DNA of 64,000 bases from Pseudomonas sivasensis (GTDB taxonomy: Bacteria > Pseudomonadota > Gammaproteobacteria > Pseudomonadales > Pseudomonadaceae), in assembly GCF_013778505.1 (NCBI RefSeq), contig NZ_JAAOWU010000021.1, positions 29,870 through 93,869 of the forward strand, read 5' to 3'. Of the stretch, positions 9,089 to 17,600 are shown piece after piece; position 1 is the stretch's first letter; each line of letters opens with the position of its first letter. The notes beneath the pieces were generated by a model that saw only the letters and a program-made list of their open reading frames with translations, did not search any database and was not told the origin of the DNA. Both the position numbers and the translations under genes were made by a program.

Positions 9089-9790
9089 TCAGCTATCGGC
9101 ACTCACCTGTGTCGGTTCCGGGCAGGTTTCATCGCCGTCGTTCAAGCCCTGCTTGTAGTTGCGGCTCAGCAGCGAGGCCTTGCCGTTGTGCCAGGTCAGC
9201 GTCAGTACATACAGCGTGTCGTAGTCGCTGCCCGACCAATCGTCGGTAATTGTGTGTTTTTCGCCGGACGCTTCACTCGCCACCTTATTGATCAACTCCG
9301 GCAGGTAACCGTGGGACCAGGCGGTGTAGATGGTGGCGTTGTGGTATTTGTCTTCGACCAGCTCATCGGCGAGGTCGCTGGTGTCATTCGCCGAGAATTT
9401 GATATTCACCGGCAGGCCCAACTTGATGGCGCTGGGGCTGATGGTCATGAGTGGGCGGATGTAGCTGTAGGAATTGTCCAGCTCACCTTCCTCGACATTG
9501 CGCGTCGGGTTGGCAGCAAACACAAAGTTGGCCTTGCCGAATTTTTCCGGCAGCAGGGTGGCCAGGTTCATCGCGCGGTTCAGGCCCTGGCAATTGAGCT
9601 GGCCGAGTCCGCCGGCGGGTTTTTCGCCGTGGCGCAGGAACACCAGGGTTTGCACACCGTCCACCGGTTGGGCGCGGCTTTCACGGGCATCGAGGGCTGC
9701 AACCATGGCGCCGCTGACCAGCAGCAGCGGCAACATGACATACGAATAGTGTTTGAGTCGTTGCACAAGGCGCAGAGGCTTGATCTTCAT
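9089..9790 (-). CDS. Exported histidine-phosphatase-superfamily protein
   Basis: 233 residues with an N-terminal membrane/signal segment (YSYVMLPLLLVSGAMVAAL, about 16-34). The motif VFLRHGEKPAGG carries the RHG catalytic histidine of the histidine phosphatase (phosphoglycerate-mutase-like) superfamily, and TAWSHGYLPELINKV supplies a plausible second active-site His. The substrate is unknown; family members act on varied phosphomonoesters. Probably periplasmic or membrane-anchored. It lies upstream of the permease on the same strand, 44 bases away, but nothing ties the two functions together. Confidence 0.72.
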   Translation of the reverse strand: MKIKPLRLVQRLKHYSYVMLPLLLVSGAMVAALDARESRAQPVDGVQTLVFLRHGEKPAGGLGQLNCQGLNRAMNLATLLPEKFGKANFVFAANPTRNVEEGELDNSYSYIRPLMTISPSAIKLGLPVNIKFSANDTSDLADELVEDKYHNATIYTAWSHGYLPELINKVASEASGEKHTITDDWSGSDYDTLYVLTLTWHNGKASLLSRNYKQGLNDGDETCPEPTQVSADS

Positions 9791-10046
9791 TATAGGTTCG
9801 AGTCTTCGTGCGTCACGTTAAGGCGGACAAGCCTGGCCCCAATGACGCCGGTGGCGTCCTGCGGTATTCCGTGTCGTTATAGCGAGGCGCCTCCATTCAC
9901 CGTTTAAGCGCACTTATGAGTGCCGGCAGGCGTATTGGTTCGCCTGCGCGGGATAATAGACCGCTAATGTTGCGCATTGATGACCCATGCAGGACACCGG
10001 GGAGATGTCTATCATGGGGACTTTCTGCCTAGCCAGGGATTTCCTG

Positions 10047-10745
10047 ATGAACCCACTTGCCGCATTCCCAATCAATAGCAAATGGCCTGCCCAGCACCCC
10101 GAGCGCTTGCAACTGTACTCGTTGCCCACGCCCAACGGGGTAAAAGTCTCGATCATGCTCGAAGAACTGGGCCTGCCTTACGAGGCGCACAAGGTCAGTT
10201 TCGAGACCCAGGACCAGTTGTCCCCCGAGTTCCTGTCCCTGAACCCCAATAACAAAATCCCCGCGATCATCGACCCCGACGGCCCGGCTGGCCAGCCGTT
10301 GGCGCTGTTTGAATCCGGCGCGATATTGATTTACCTGGCAGAAAAAACCAGCCAGTTGCTCTCCGAAGATCCTGCGACACGCTATGAAACGATTCAATGG
10401 CTGATGTTCCAGATGGGCGGCATCGGCCCGATGTTCGGCCAGTTGGGTTTTTTCAACAAATTCGCCGGCAAGGCCTACGAAGACAAGCGACCCCGCGACC
10501 GCTACGCCGCCGAATCCCGCCGCCTGCTCGAAGTCCTGGAAAAACGCCTGCTCGGTCGCACCTGGATCATGGGCGATGACTACAGCATCGCCGACATTGC
10601 TACCTTCCCATGGATTCGCAATCTGATCGGCTTTTATGAATCGGGCGATATCGTAGGCATCGCCGACTTCCCTAACGTACTGCGCGCGCTGGACGGTTTT
10701 GTTGCCCGCCCGGCAGTGATCCGTGGCCTAAATATTCCGAGCTGA
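10047..10745 (+). CDS. Glutathione S-transferase, YfcG/YghU-like
   Basis: 232 residues. The thioredoxin-like N-terminal domain begins with LQLYSLPTPNGVKVSIMLEELGLPYEAHKV and includes NNKIPAIIDPD and the glutathione-binding LFESGAILIYLAEK; the helical C-terminal domain has SIADIATFPWI. The TPNGxK pattern is typical of the YfcG/YghU (Nu-class) group, which has disulfide-bond reductase activity with glutathione. ATG 10047 follows CAGGGA; a longer frame upstream to 9987 has no support. It lies 3 bases upstream of the PhzF-like gene, so they form an operon. Confidence 0.88.
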   Translation: MNPLAAFPINSKWPAQHPERLQLYSLPTPNGVKVSIMLEELGLPYEAHKVSFETQDQLSPEFLSLNPNNKIPAIIDPDGPAGQPLALFESGAILIYLAEKTSQLLSEDPATRYETIQWLMFQMGGIGPMFGQLGFFNKFAGKAYEDKRPRDRYAAESRRLLEVLEKRLLGRTWIMGDDYSIADIATFPWIRNLIGFYESGDIVGIADFPNVLRALDGFVARPAVIRGLNIPS

Positions 10746-10748
10746 AGC

Positions 10749-11591
10749 ATGCCGACTTTCGATTTCAAACAACTGGATGTGTTCAGCCGCGTGTCGCTCA
10801 AGGGCAACCCGCTGGCGGTGGTTTTGGGGGCCGACAGCCTCAGCGATCAACAGATGGCGGACTTCGCTAAATGGACCAACCTCAGTGAAACCACGTTTTT
10901 ACTCACGCCGCGCGATCCTCGTGCTGACTACCGAGTGAGAATTTTCACCACTGTGCATGAGCTGCCGTTTGCCGGGCATCCGACGCTGGGCAGTTGCCAC
11001 GCGTGGTTGACGGCGGGCGGGGTGCCCAAAGGTAAAGAGATTATCCAGGAGTGTGAAATCGGCCTGGTGCGAATCCGTCGTCAAGGTGATGAACTGGCGT
11101 TTATCGCGCCGCCGTTGCTGCGTTCAGGGCCGTTGGAGGAAGACCTGCTGGAGCGTATTCGCCTGGGGTTGGGCCTGGAGCCGGGCTGCATCCTACGCAG
11201 CCAGTGGGTCGACAATGGGGCGGGGTGGCTTGCCGTGATGTTGGCGGACCGTGATCAAGTCCTGGCTTTGCAGCCGGATTATTCACAGCTGAAAGGGCTG
11301 GCCGTAGGCGTGATTGCCCCCTGTAACCCCGAACAAGACGACGTGGATACCCAATTTGAAGTGCGTGGCTTTGTCGCAGGCGACGGCGCGCCGGAGGATC
11401 CGGCCACGGGCAGCCTGAATGCAGGCGTTGCCCAATGGTTGCTGGGTGAAGGCCTGGCGCCGGAGCGCTACGTGGTCAGTCAAGGCACAGCCATGGGGCG
11501 CGCGGGGCGTATAAGCGTCGAACGCCAGGGCGATGAAATCTGGATCGGCGGCGCTGTTGCGGTGTGTATCGAAGGGCGTCTACAGCTCTAG
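10749..11591 (+). CDS. PhzF-family isomerase/epimerase-like protein
   Basis: 280 residues with the two-lobed PhzF fold. Conserved pieces are FKQLDVFSRVSLKGNPLAVV at the N-terminus, the catalytic-type Glu in NLSETTFLL, PFAGHPTLGSCHA, and GAPEDPATGSLNAGVAQW near the C-terminus. PhzF itself isomerises dihydrohydroxyanthranilate in phenazine synthesis, but most relatives, including this one with no phz genes nearby, have unknown substrates. It directly follows the glutathione transferase. Confidence 0.87.
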   Translation: MPTFDFKQLDVFSRVSLKGNPLAVVLGADSLSDQQMADFAKWTNLSETTFLLTPRDPRADYRVRIFTTVHELPFAGHPTLGSCHAWLTAGGVPKGKEIIQECEIGLVRIRRQGDELAFIAPPLLRSGPLEEDLLERIRLGLGLEPGCILRSQWVDNGAGWLAVMLADRDQVLALQPDYSQLKGLAVGVIAPCNPEQDDVDTQFEVRGFVAGDGAPEDPATGSLNAGVAQWLLGEGLAPERYVVSQGTAMGRAGRISVERQGDEIWIGGAVAVCIEGRLQL

Positions 11592-11707
11592 ATCAATACA
11601 TTATTACGAGCGTCGCAATACACTGTTGGCCCCTTGGTATTTGTGCTGCCGGGGCCTGGGGGCATAAGCTTTCGCCCCAAAGTTTTAGCCTTTATGTCAG
11701 GAAAACC

Positions 11708-12682
11708 ATGACCAGCCAGTTCCCCCAAGCCCGCCCACGCCGCCTGCGCCGCTCTCCGGAGCTGCGTGGTTTGTTCCAGGAAACCGAGTTCACCCTCAAC
11801 GACCTGGTGCTGCCGATTTTCGTTGAAGAAGAAATCGACGACTTCGTACCGATCACCAGCATGCCGGGTGTGCAGCGCATCCCTGAGAAAAAGCTCGCTG
11901 CCGAGATCGAGCGCTATGCCCGTGCCGGTATCAAGTCGGTGATGACCTTTGGCGTGTCTCACCACCTGGACGCCAACGGCAGTGATACCTGGAAAGAACG
12001 TGGTCTGGTCTCGCGCATGTCCTCGATCATCAAGGACGCCGTGCCGGAAATGATCGTAATGTCCGACACCTGCTTCTGCGAATACACCGACCACGGCCAC
12101 TGCGGCGTGATGCACGGCGCCCATGTCGATAATGACGCGACCCTGGTCAATCTCGGCAAACAAGCCGTAGCCGCCGCCCGCGCCGGCGCCGACGTGATCG
12201 CCCCGTCGGCCGCCATGGACGGCCAGGTCCAGGCCATCCGCCGCGCGCTGGATGACGCCGGTTTCATCCATATTCCGATCATGGCCTACTCCACCAAATT
12301 CGCCTCGGCCCTCTACGGCCCATTCCGCGAAGCCGGCGGCAGCGCCCTCAAAGGCGACCGAAAGAGTTACCAGATGAACCCCATGAACCGCCGCGAAGCC
12401 GTGCGCGAATCGCTGCTCGACGAACAGGAAGGCGCTGACGCTCTGATGGTCAAACCGGCCGGTGCCTACCTCGACATCATCCGCGACATCCGCGAAGCCT
12501 CACGTCTGCCGGTGGCGGCTTACCAGGTGAGCGGTGAGTACGCGATGATCAAGTTTGGTGCCCAGGCGGGTGCGATCGATGAGGATCGGGTGGTGCGTGA
12601 GACGTTGGGTTCGATCAAGCGCGCGGGTGCGGATTTGATCTTTACTTACTTTGCGATGGACTTGGCGTTGGCTGGGATCTGA
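11708..12682 (+). CDS. hemB: Delta-aminolevulinic acid dehydratase, zinc type
   Basis: 324 residues, joining two 5-aminolevulinates into porphobilinogen for heme and cobalamin-type tetrapyrroles. Schiff-base lysines are Lys197 (AYSTKFAS) and Lys249 (LMVKPAGAYLD). It has the three-cysteine zinc site Cys122, Cys124, Cys132 in SDTCFCEYTDHGHCG and overall resembles the enterobacterial enzyme closely. The well-studied Pseudomonas aeruginosa HemB is a Mg-dependent, Asp-rich type without this Zn triad, so this is probably a second paralogue or an acquired replacement. ATG 11708 is the family start; an in-frame extension upstream overlaps the preceding gene and is rejected. Confidence 0.93.
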   Translation: MTSQFPQARPRRLRRSPELRGLFQETEFTLNDLVLPIFVEEEIDDFVPITSMPGVQRIPEKKLAAEIERYARAGIKSVMTFGVSHHLDANGSDTWKERGLVSRMSSIIKDAVPEMIVMSDTCFCEYTDHGHCGVMHGAHVDNDATLVNLGKQAVAAARAGADVIAPSAAMDGQVQAIRRALDDAGFIHIPIMAYSTKFASALYGPFREAGGSALKGDRKSYQMNPMNRREAVRESLLDEQEGADALMVKPAGAYLDIIRDIREASRLPVAAYQVSGEYAMIKFGAQAGAIDEDRVVRETLGSIKRAGADLIFTYFAMDLALAGI

Positions 12683-12718
12683 GGGCGGCGTTTAACACTG
12701 TGCGAAGCAACCTCTTGA

Positions 12719-12761
12719 TGTGGCGAGCGAACTTGCTCGCGTTGGGCTGCGTAGCAGCCCC
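12719..12761. repeat. REP-like palindromic element
   Basis: TGTGGCGAGCGAACTTGCTCGC followed within a few bases by GGGCTGC-GTA-GCAGCCC gives two small hairpins, the usual form of Pseudomonas extragenic repeats. It lies after hemB. Confidence 0.75.
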
Positions 12762-12808
12762 CCATACCGACACTACCGATCTACCTGAAGAACTGCAGTG
12801 TCATAACC

Positions 12809-12827
12809 CGGGCCGCTTCGCGGCCCG
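12809..12827. other. Stem-loop between hemB and the toxin locus
   Basis: CGGGCCGC-TTC-GCGGCCCG is a perfect hairpin. No T-run follows on either side, so termination is uncertain. It marks the left edge of the low-GC locus. Confidence 0.5.
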
Positions 12828-12900
12828 TATTAGCAGATCTTTCTAATTAATCAGGTTGTTTAAGGCTTTCACTACTTCATAAATTGATATTTAGGTCGAA

Positions 12901-13209
12901 TTATTTTTCGAGTAAGTAATTATCAAACTTTCGGATCACATGCTCCAGCCATAGTGGCCCGGTTGCCCATTGATAGGGGTAGTAATAGAAGCAATATTGT
13001 TCGTGCAATAGATTTTCCTGGAATTCTGATTCATTCGTATAAGAAGCGATAAGGTCTAAGATTTCATTTCGCACCGTAAATATTAAATCTTTAGACGATT
13101 CGAGCAGAAACGTGTCGATTACCTCGTCTGCCGAAGCATGATCTTCCGGCCAGTCTTGATTGAAATAGCCACCGAAAAATTGCTGAAGCTCAGTTAATTG
13201 GTTGTTCAT
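12901..13209 (-). CDS. CdiI_2-type immunity protein
   Basis: 102 residues. LQQFFGGYFNQDWPEDHASADEVIDTFL matches the conserved opening of the CdiI_2 immunity family (contact-dependent growth inhibition and other polymorphic toxins), small helical proteins that bind and block a cognate nuclease. Its ATG overlaps the stop of the preceding RNase-A-like toxin fragment by four bases (ATGA), the standard toxin-immunity coupling, so these two are the surviving ends of one cassette. GC is clearly lower than in neighbouring core genes. It is last in the minus-strand series behind the RHS gene. Confidence 0.8.
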   Translation of the reverse strand: MNNQLTELQQFFGGYFNQDWPEDHASADEVIDTFLLESSKDLIFTVRNEILDLIASYTNESEFQENLLHEQYCFYYYPYQWATGPLWLEHVIRKFDNYLLEK

Positions 13210-13512
13210 TTTTCTATTGGATATCCAGTTAGGAGGAGGTAACCATCCGGCATTTTAGATTTGCGCTTCAGAACTAATATGAATTTATAGACGGATACTG
13301 ACTCTGTTGTGCCTTTTATTAAACTGAGTCCTACCGTCTGGGTCGAGTGTTCTCTAATAATGTGTTTTTCTTTATTTCCTTTCAAAAATTTTGATATTTC
13401 CTCGTGGCGAGCAATCAAGGTTTTAGAAACAAGGCTTTCTGCTTCTTCTAAAGTTCTGAATGTCGATGCTGCTGGTATATTTGGCTCTAAATCTATTGCG
13501 CTCGCTGGCGTA
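13206..13512 (-). pseudogene. Start-less fragment of a CdiA-CT-like RNase A toxin domain
   Basis: The frame is open from just after a TAG near 13575 to the TGA at 13206 but contains no ATG or GTG; the only start-like codon is TTG at 13418. The useful part reads AASTFRTLEEAESLVSK, then IARHEEISKFLKG, and ends KMPDGYLLLTGYPIEK. This order fits the C-terminal half of the bacterial CdiA-CT RNase A domain (AStF...tAe... and a terminal G-[YV]-x-[IL]-[LT]-T-x-YP). The first catalytic His region of the domain is missing. It begins immediately behind the stop of the upstream immunity-like gene, so it looks like a displaced orphan toxin tip without a delivery domain. Confidence 0.65.
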
Positions 13513-13932
13513 TCACCAAGTCGATTGGTCTTCGAAGTTTGCCTTTTGCAAGTCTTTTTTCCATATGTCGATGGCTAAACGGTAGATTTCTGAGAAAAAA
13601 ACTCGGGGGTTATCTATCTGGTTTTCATCCCAAGCCATTGTTGAATGGTCCTCTGGGTTATCCTCAAAGTATGAGTGGAAATTGTAGTTTTTGGTATTTA
13701 AAGCGAGCGATAAAGTTTCCACTAATTTGTATCTGTGGCGATAAGAGAGTTTGTTGTACGGATCTAGGCAGTATTTCAGTATGAGGTTTTCCCTGTCTTC
13801 AATATTGTTGGGGTCGTAGGGGGCGAGCTCTTTTCCCTTAGTTTCTTCTTGGTCGTAAATATCAAAAATCCCCACGAAATAGTACAAGCTGGCGTCGAAA
13901 GGTATTTGGTCTGAAGAAGGGTGAAATAGCAT
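13513..13932 (-). CDS. Immunity-like protein, paralogue of the gene at 14222-14638
   Basis: 139 residues, soluble, acidic, low GC. It aligns along its length with the 138-residue protein encoded at 14222-14638: shared IYDxEDT/IYDQEET, GKELxxYDPNN, LSYRHR, then MAWDExxIxNPRxFFxxIYRLAxxIWKxDLQKAxxEDxSTW at the C-terminus. I do not recognise a named family. The position behind an RHS toxin gene and the duplication both suggest immunity proteins; which toxin each one neutralises is not visible. ATG 13932 is preceded by AAGGAGGAAC, a strong ribosome site. Confidence 0.7.
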   Translation of the reverse strand: MLFHPSSDQIPFDASLYYFVGIFDIYDQEETKGKELAPYDPNNIEDRENLILKYCLDPYNKLSYRHRYKLVETLSLALNTKNYNFHSYFEDNPEDHSTMAWDENQIDNPRVFFSEIYRLAIDIWKKDLQKANFEDQSTW

Positions 13933-14060
13933 TTGTTCCTCCTTGATAGGATATAGTGTAAAAGGCGTACCGATTTTACTTGTTGAGTCGGATGATTATG
14001 GCGTTGGCAAAGCGTGGATTTGACGTCACACGGGGCGAACTCGGCGGATGGGCCTTTGTA

Positions 14061-14184
14061 GTGAGCAGGCTTGCCCTGCGCTGGGCTGCGAGCAGCCCCT
14101 AACTTGGCGACGCCGTTCCACCTGAGCGCCGCATCGTCCTTAGGGGGCGCTTCGCAGCCCGGCGCAGGGCAAGCCTGCTCACCA
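14061..14184. repeat. REPIN (inverted pair of REP elements)
   Basis: GTGAGCAGGCTTGCCCTGCG with GGGCTGCG at the left, and the mirror image CGCAGCCC with CGCAGGGCAAGCCTGCTCAC at the right, enclose about 60 bases. It separates the two immunity-like paralogues. GC is high, unlike the genes on both sides. Confidence 0.85.
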
Positions 14185-14221
14185 CAGCGACTGCGATTTG
14201 TCAGTGGGAGTGGCGGTGTTG

Positions 14222-14638
14222 TTACCAAGTTGATGGGTCTTCGAGGCTGGCTTTTTGGAGGTCGTCTTTCCAGATTTCATTAGCTAGACGATAGATGTCT
14301 GCGAAGAAGCCTCGGGGGTTTTCTATTTCCGTTTCATCCCAAGCCATAGTTATATGTTCTTCATGATCGCTTTCGAATTCTTTAGCGAAGTCAAAGTCGG
14401 GTTTTTCGAGTGCCTCTTTTAATGCAGATATCAATATGAAGCGATGTCTATATGATAGATATATAAGTTCTTTGAGAATATAGGAGCTTATGATTGTTTC
14501 TCTGTCTGTTTTATTATTGGGATCGTATTTCCGTAATTCTTTTCCAATAGTGTCCTCGAGGTCGTATATCGATAGCGCTCCTAATATATGAGAGATATTT
14601 GGGACGTAAGGGGTGTTCATAAATGGGCATTTAAGCAT
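14222..14638 (-). CDS. Probable immunity protein of the RHS toxin
   Basis: 138 residues starting at 14638, 7 bases downstream of the RHS stop at 14646, which is the expected place for the cognate immunity gene. The sequence ends FFADIYRLANEIWKDDLQKA, SLEDPSTW, and is paralogous to the gene at 13513-13932. It is soluble, without a signal peptide or membrane segment, so a cytoplasmic target is expected. Low GC compared with the RHS core. An alternative start is Met7 (MNTPYVP). Function is inferred from position; the family has no name I know. Confidence 0.72.
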   Translation of the reverse strand: MLKCPFMNTPYVPNISHILGALSIYDLEDTIGKELRKYDPNNKTDRETIISSYILKELIYLSYRHRFILISALKEALEKPDFDFAKEFESDHEEHITMAWDETEIENPRGFFADIYRLANEIWKDDLQKASLEDPSTW

Positions 14639-14645
14639 TGCTTAC

Positions 14646-17600
14646 TCACTTAGGAAATGCGGTAAATGGTCGAGTTGGATTTTTTCTATCAAATCTGATC
14701 TCCGCTTTGTCCATGCTCTCAATGTACCTAGGATTATTTTTGTCCCTGCTGTTGGGTTTGTAGCCTCGTCCAGCGTCGGGTAACTCAACCACCACCACTG
14801 GGTTGCCCTTCATGTCAATTCCTGTAGGCGATGGCGAGTTGCCCTGCATCCTGCCTAGCGCTTTATTTATAGCGTGAAGCTGCATTTTCCAAGATTTAAA
14901 TTGGGAACTGGAGTTAATTTGTGCTCTCTTCCCAGTGGTTGGATTTGTGCCGTCGATGGATCGTTGCTTCAAAGCATGGTCTGGTATCTCTGGACCATGC
15001 TTTTCAGCAGCGTGCATGTTGTACTCTTGCTCCCAATTCAGCACTTTTCGTTTCGCATTTGCTTGTGTCAGTTCGTCTATTTTTGCCTGTCGTTCAGTCC
15101 GAGCGAGTTGGGGCAGGGCGGGGGTACCCTCATTGGCGCTCGGCTTCGGATGGGCAGAAGTCGCATTAGGTTCACATCTGTCGTTAGGACAAGTACTCAA
15201 TCCCAGCGGATCCACCCACCCCGTAGGATTAGGCACGTACTGGTACGCGTTGATCCCCCCCGCCAACTTCACCGGATCCGGCGTCAGGTAACGACCAACA
15301 TCCGGATTGTAGTAGCGATGCCGGTTGTAATGCAGCCCGCTTTCCTGATCAAAGTATTGACCCTGAAAGCGCAGCGGATTGTCGATTTTGCCTCTGTCGA
15401 GACGGCTGATCTGGCCGTAGGCGCGGTAGTGCGCGGACCAGACGATTTCGCCGTTCGGATCGGTCAGTTCCTGCGGTGTGCCGAGGTGGTCGAGTTGGTA
15501 GTGGTAGGGCTTGGTTTCCTCAGGACCCAAGCCTTCCAGCAGTGCCAACGGGCGGAAGCTGTCGGGTTCGTAGACATAGCTGCGGTGGCTATCCGCACGA
15601 TGCTCGGCAATCAGCTTGTCGCCTTGCCAGAAAAACTCCGTGGTTAAACCGTCGACGGTTTTGCTGATACGCCGCCCGAACGGGTCATAGCGGTAGCTGG
15701 CGGTTTGGCCGTTAGGCTGGGTAATGCCAATCAACCGGTGTTGGCAGTCGTAGCGGTATTCGGTGACCAGCGCGTGCCCACGGCCGCGCCGTTCGCGGAT
15801 GAGGTTGCCGAAGGCGTCGTAGTCGTAATGCCGGTCGCCTTGGATCATCAGGCGGTTGCCGGCAACGATGTCGGGGCCGGGGCGGTCGTGCATGAGCAGG
15901 TTGCCGGCCGGGTTGTGGCCGAAGCGTTCCTGTAGGTCTTGGGAGTGATCGGCGCGGGTGAGGCGGCCTAGTGGGTCGTAGTGGTAGTGGTGTTCGCCTT
16001 TGCGGGTGTCGAGCAGGCGGGTGAGGTTGCCGGATCTGTCGTAGTCGTATTGGCGTTGGAGCAGGTGGTGTTCTTGCTGCGTTACGGCATGGGCGTGCAG
16101 GCGGTGTTGGTCGTCGTAGTGGTAGTGGCTGAGCAGTTGGCCTTGTTGGCGTTGGTGTTCCTGGCCGGCTTTGAACAGGTGCGAAGTGAGGGTTTTGCCG
16201 TTGAGTTCGACGGTGGCGAGGTGGCCGCCTTTGCTGTGGTTGAAGGTGAGGCGGTTGTTGTCCGGCAGGCGCAGGTGTTGAAGTTGGCCGCAGGCGTCGT
16301 AGCCATAACGCAAGGTGCCCCAGCCTTGATGCTCGGCGGTGAGGCGGTTTTGCTGGTCGTACTCGTAGGCCAGCGCCCAGTGGCCGTCGTCGACGCTGAG
16401 GAGATTGCCTTGGCGGTCGTAGGCGTAATCGGTCTTGCTGCCGTCGGGTAGCGTTTTTCTTACGAGGCGTCCGGCGTAATCGCGTTCATAACGCGTGACG
16501 AGCTGACTGCCGTCGTCGCCGTGTTCGGTTTTTTCCTGCAGGTTGCCGTTGAGGTCGTAGACGTAGGCGGTACGTTGCCCATCAAACCCGACTTCCTGCT
16601 GGATCAGGCCGTTGGGGTGGTAATCCAGCCGGTAGGTTTCGCCGACTTCGTTTTCAATTTCGGTCAGCAGTAGACGGACGTTGTCGTAGCGATAGTTGAC
16701 CTGAGTGCCATCGGCGTTGATGCGACGGCTGATCAGGTGCAGGCCGTCGGCGTATTCGTAACGGGTAATGCGCCCCAATTCATCGCGTTCGGCGGTGATT
16801 TTTCCGTAGGGGTTGTAGCTGTATTCCCGCGTTGCGCCGCCGGGCAGGACAATACGAACCAATCGACCGACTGCATCCCACTGATACTGGGTCAGCGCGC
16901 CATGTTCATCCTCGCGGGCAATCTGCCGGCCCAGGTCGTCGTAGCGATAACGCTTGATCCCACCATTGGGCAGTTGCTCTTCAACTCGTTGGCCGCGTTC
17001 ATTCCACACCAACCGCTGACAACTGTGATCGGGATGCCAAACGCCAATCAGTTGCCCGTATTTGTTGTAGCTGTAGTCGGTGATATGGCCGTCGGGATCG
17101 GTCCTACGGGTAACGTCGCCCTGGTCGTTACGCTCGTACTTCCAGACCGCTGAGCCACGCCTTACAACCCGTACGAAGCCATTGTCATGCTCGTAGGACG
17201 TTGGCTCATCGTCTCCAGGAAAGAGCGCCACCAAACGTCCGGCATCGTCGTACTGATACGCCGTTACTGCACCGAGCGGATCCTGCTCGACCGTCAGTCG
17301 ACCCTGGGCATCGTAGGATTTGAAATGCTTAGCGCCGTCCGGATCGATGCGCTGCACCAGCCGTGCGCGGTCGTCGTGGACGTAAATTTCCTGGCTATCA
17401 TCGGCGTTGTGAACGACAACACTGCCGTCGTCCCCCCAGACATACCGCGTATCCATCTGCGAAAAACTGGCCCAATGCCGGACACATCGCGCCGCTTTGC
17501 CGGACCGTTCCCACGCCCAAAAGAAACTCGCCCCACCGGCCAGACCGCGCTCAAGAATCACGTGCTGATCGTCGTAGCGGTAAACCTCGCTTTCGCCTAC

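Noticed and set aside
12809..12827. Intrinsic terminator of hemB
   Set aside because: The hairpin has no T-run on either side, so it is listed only as a stem-loop.
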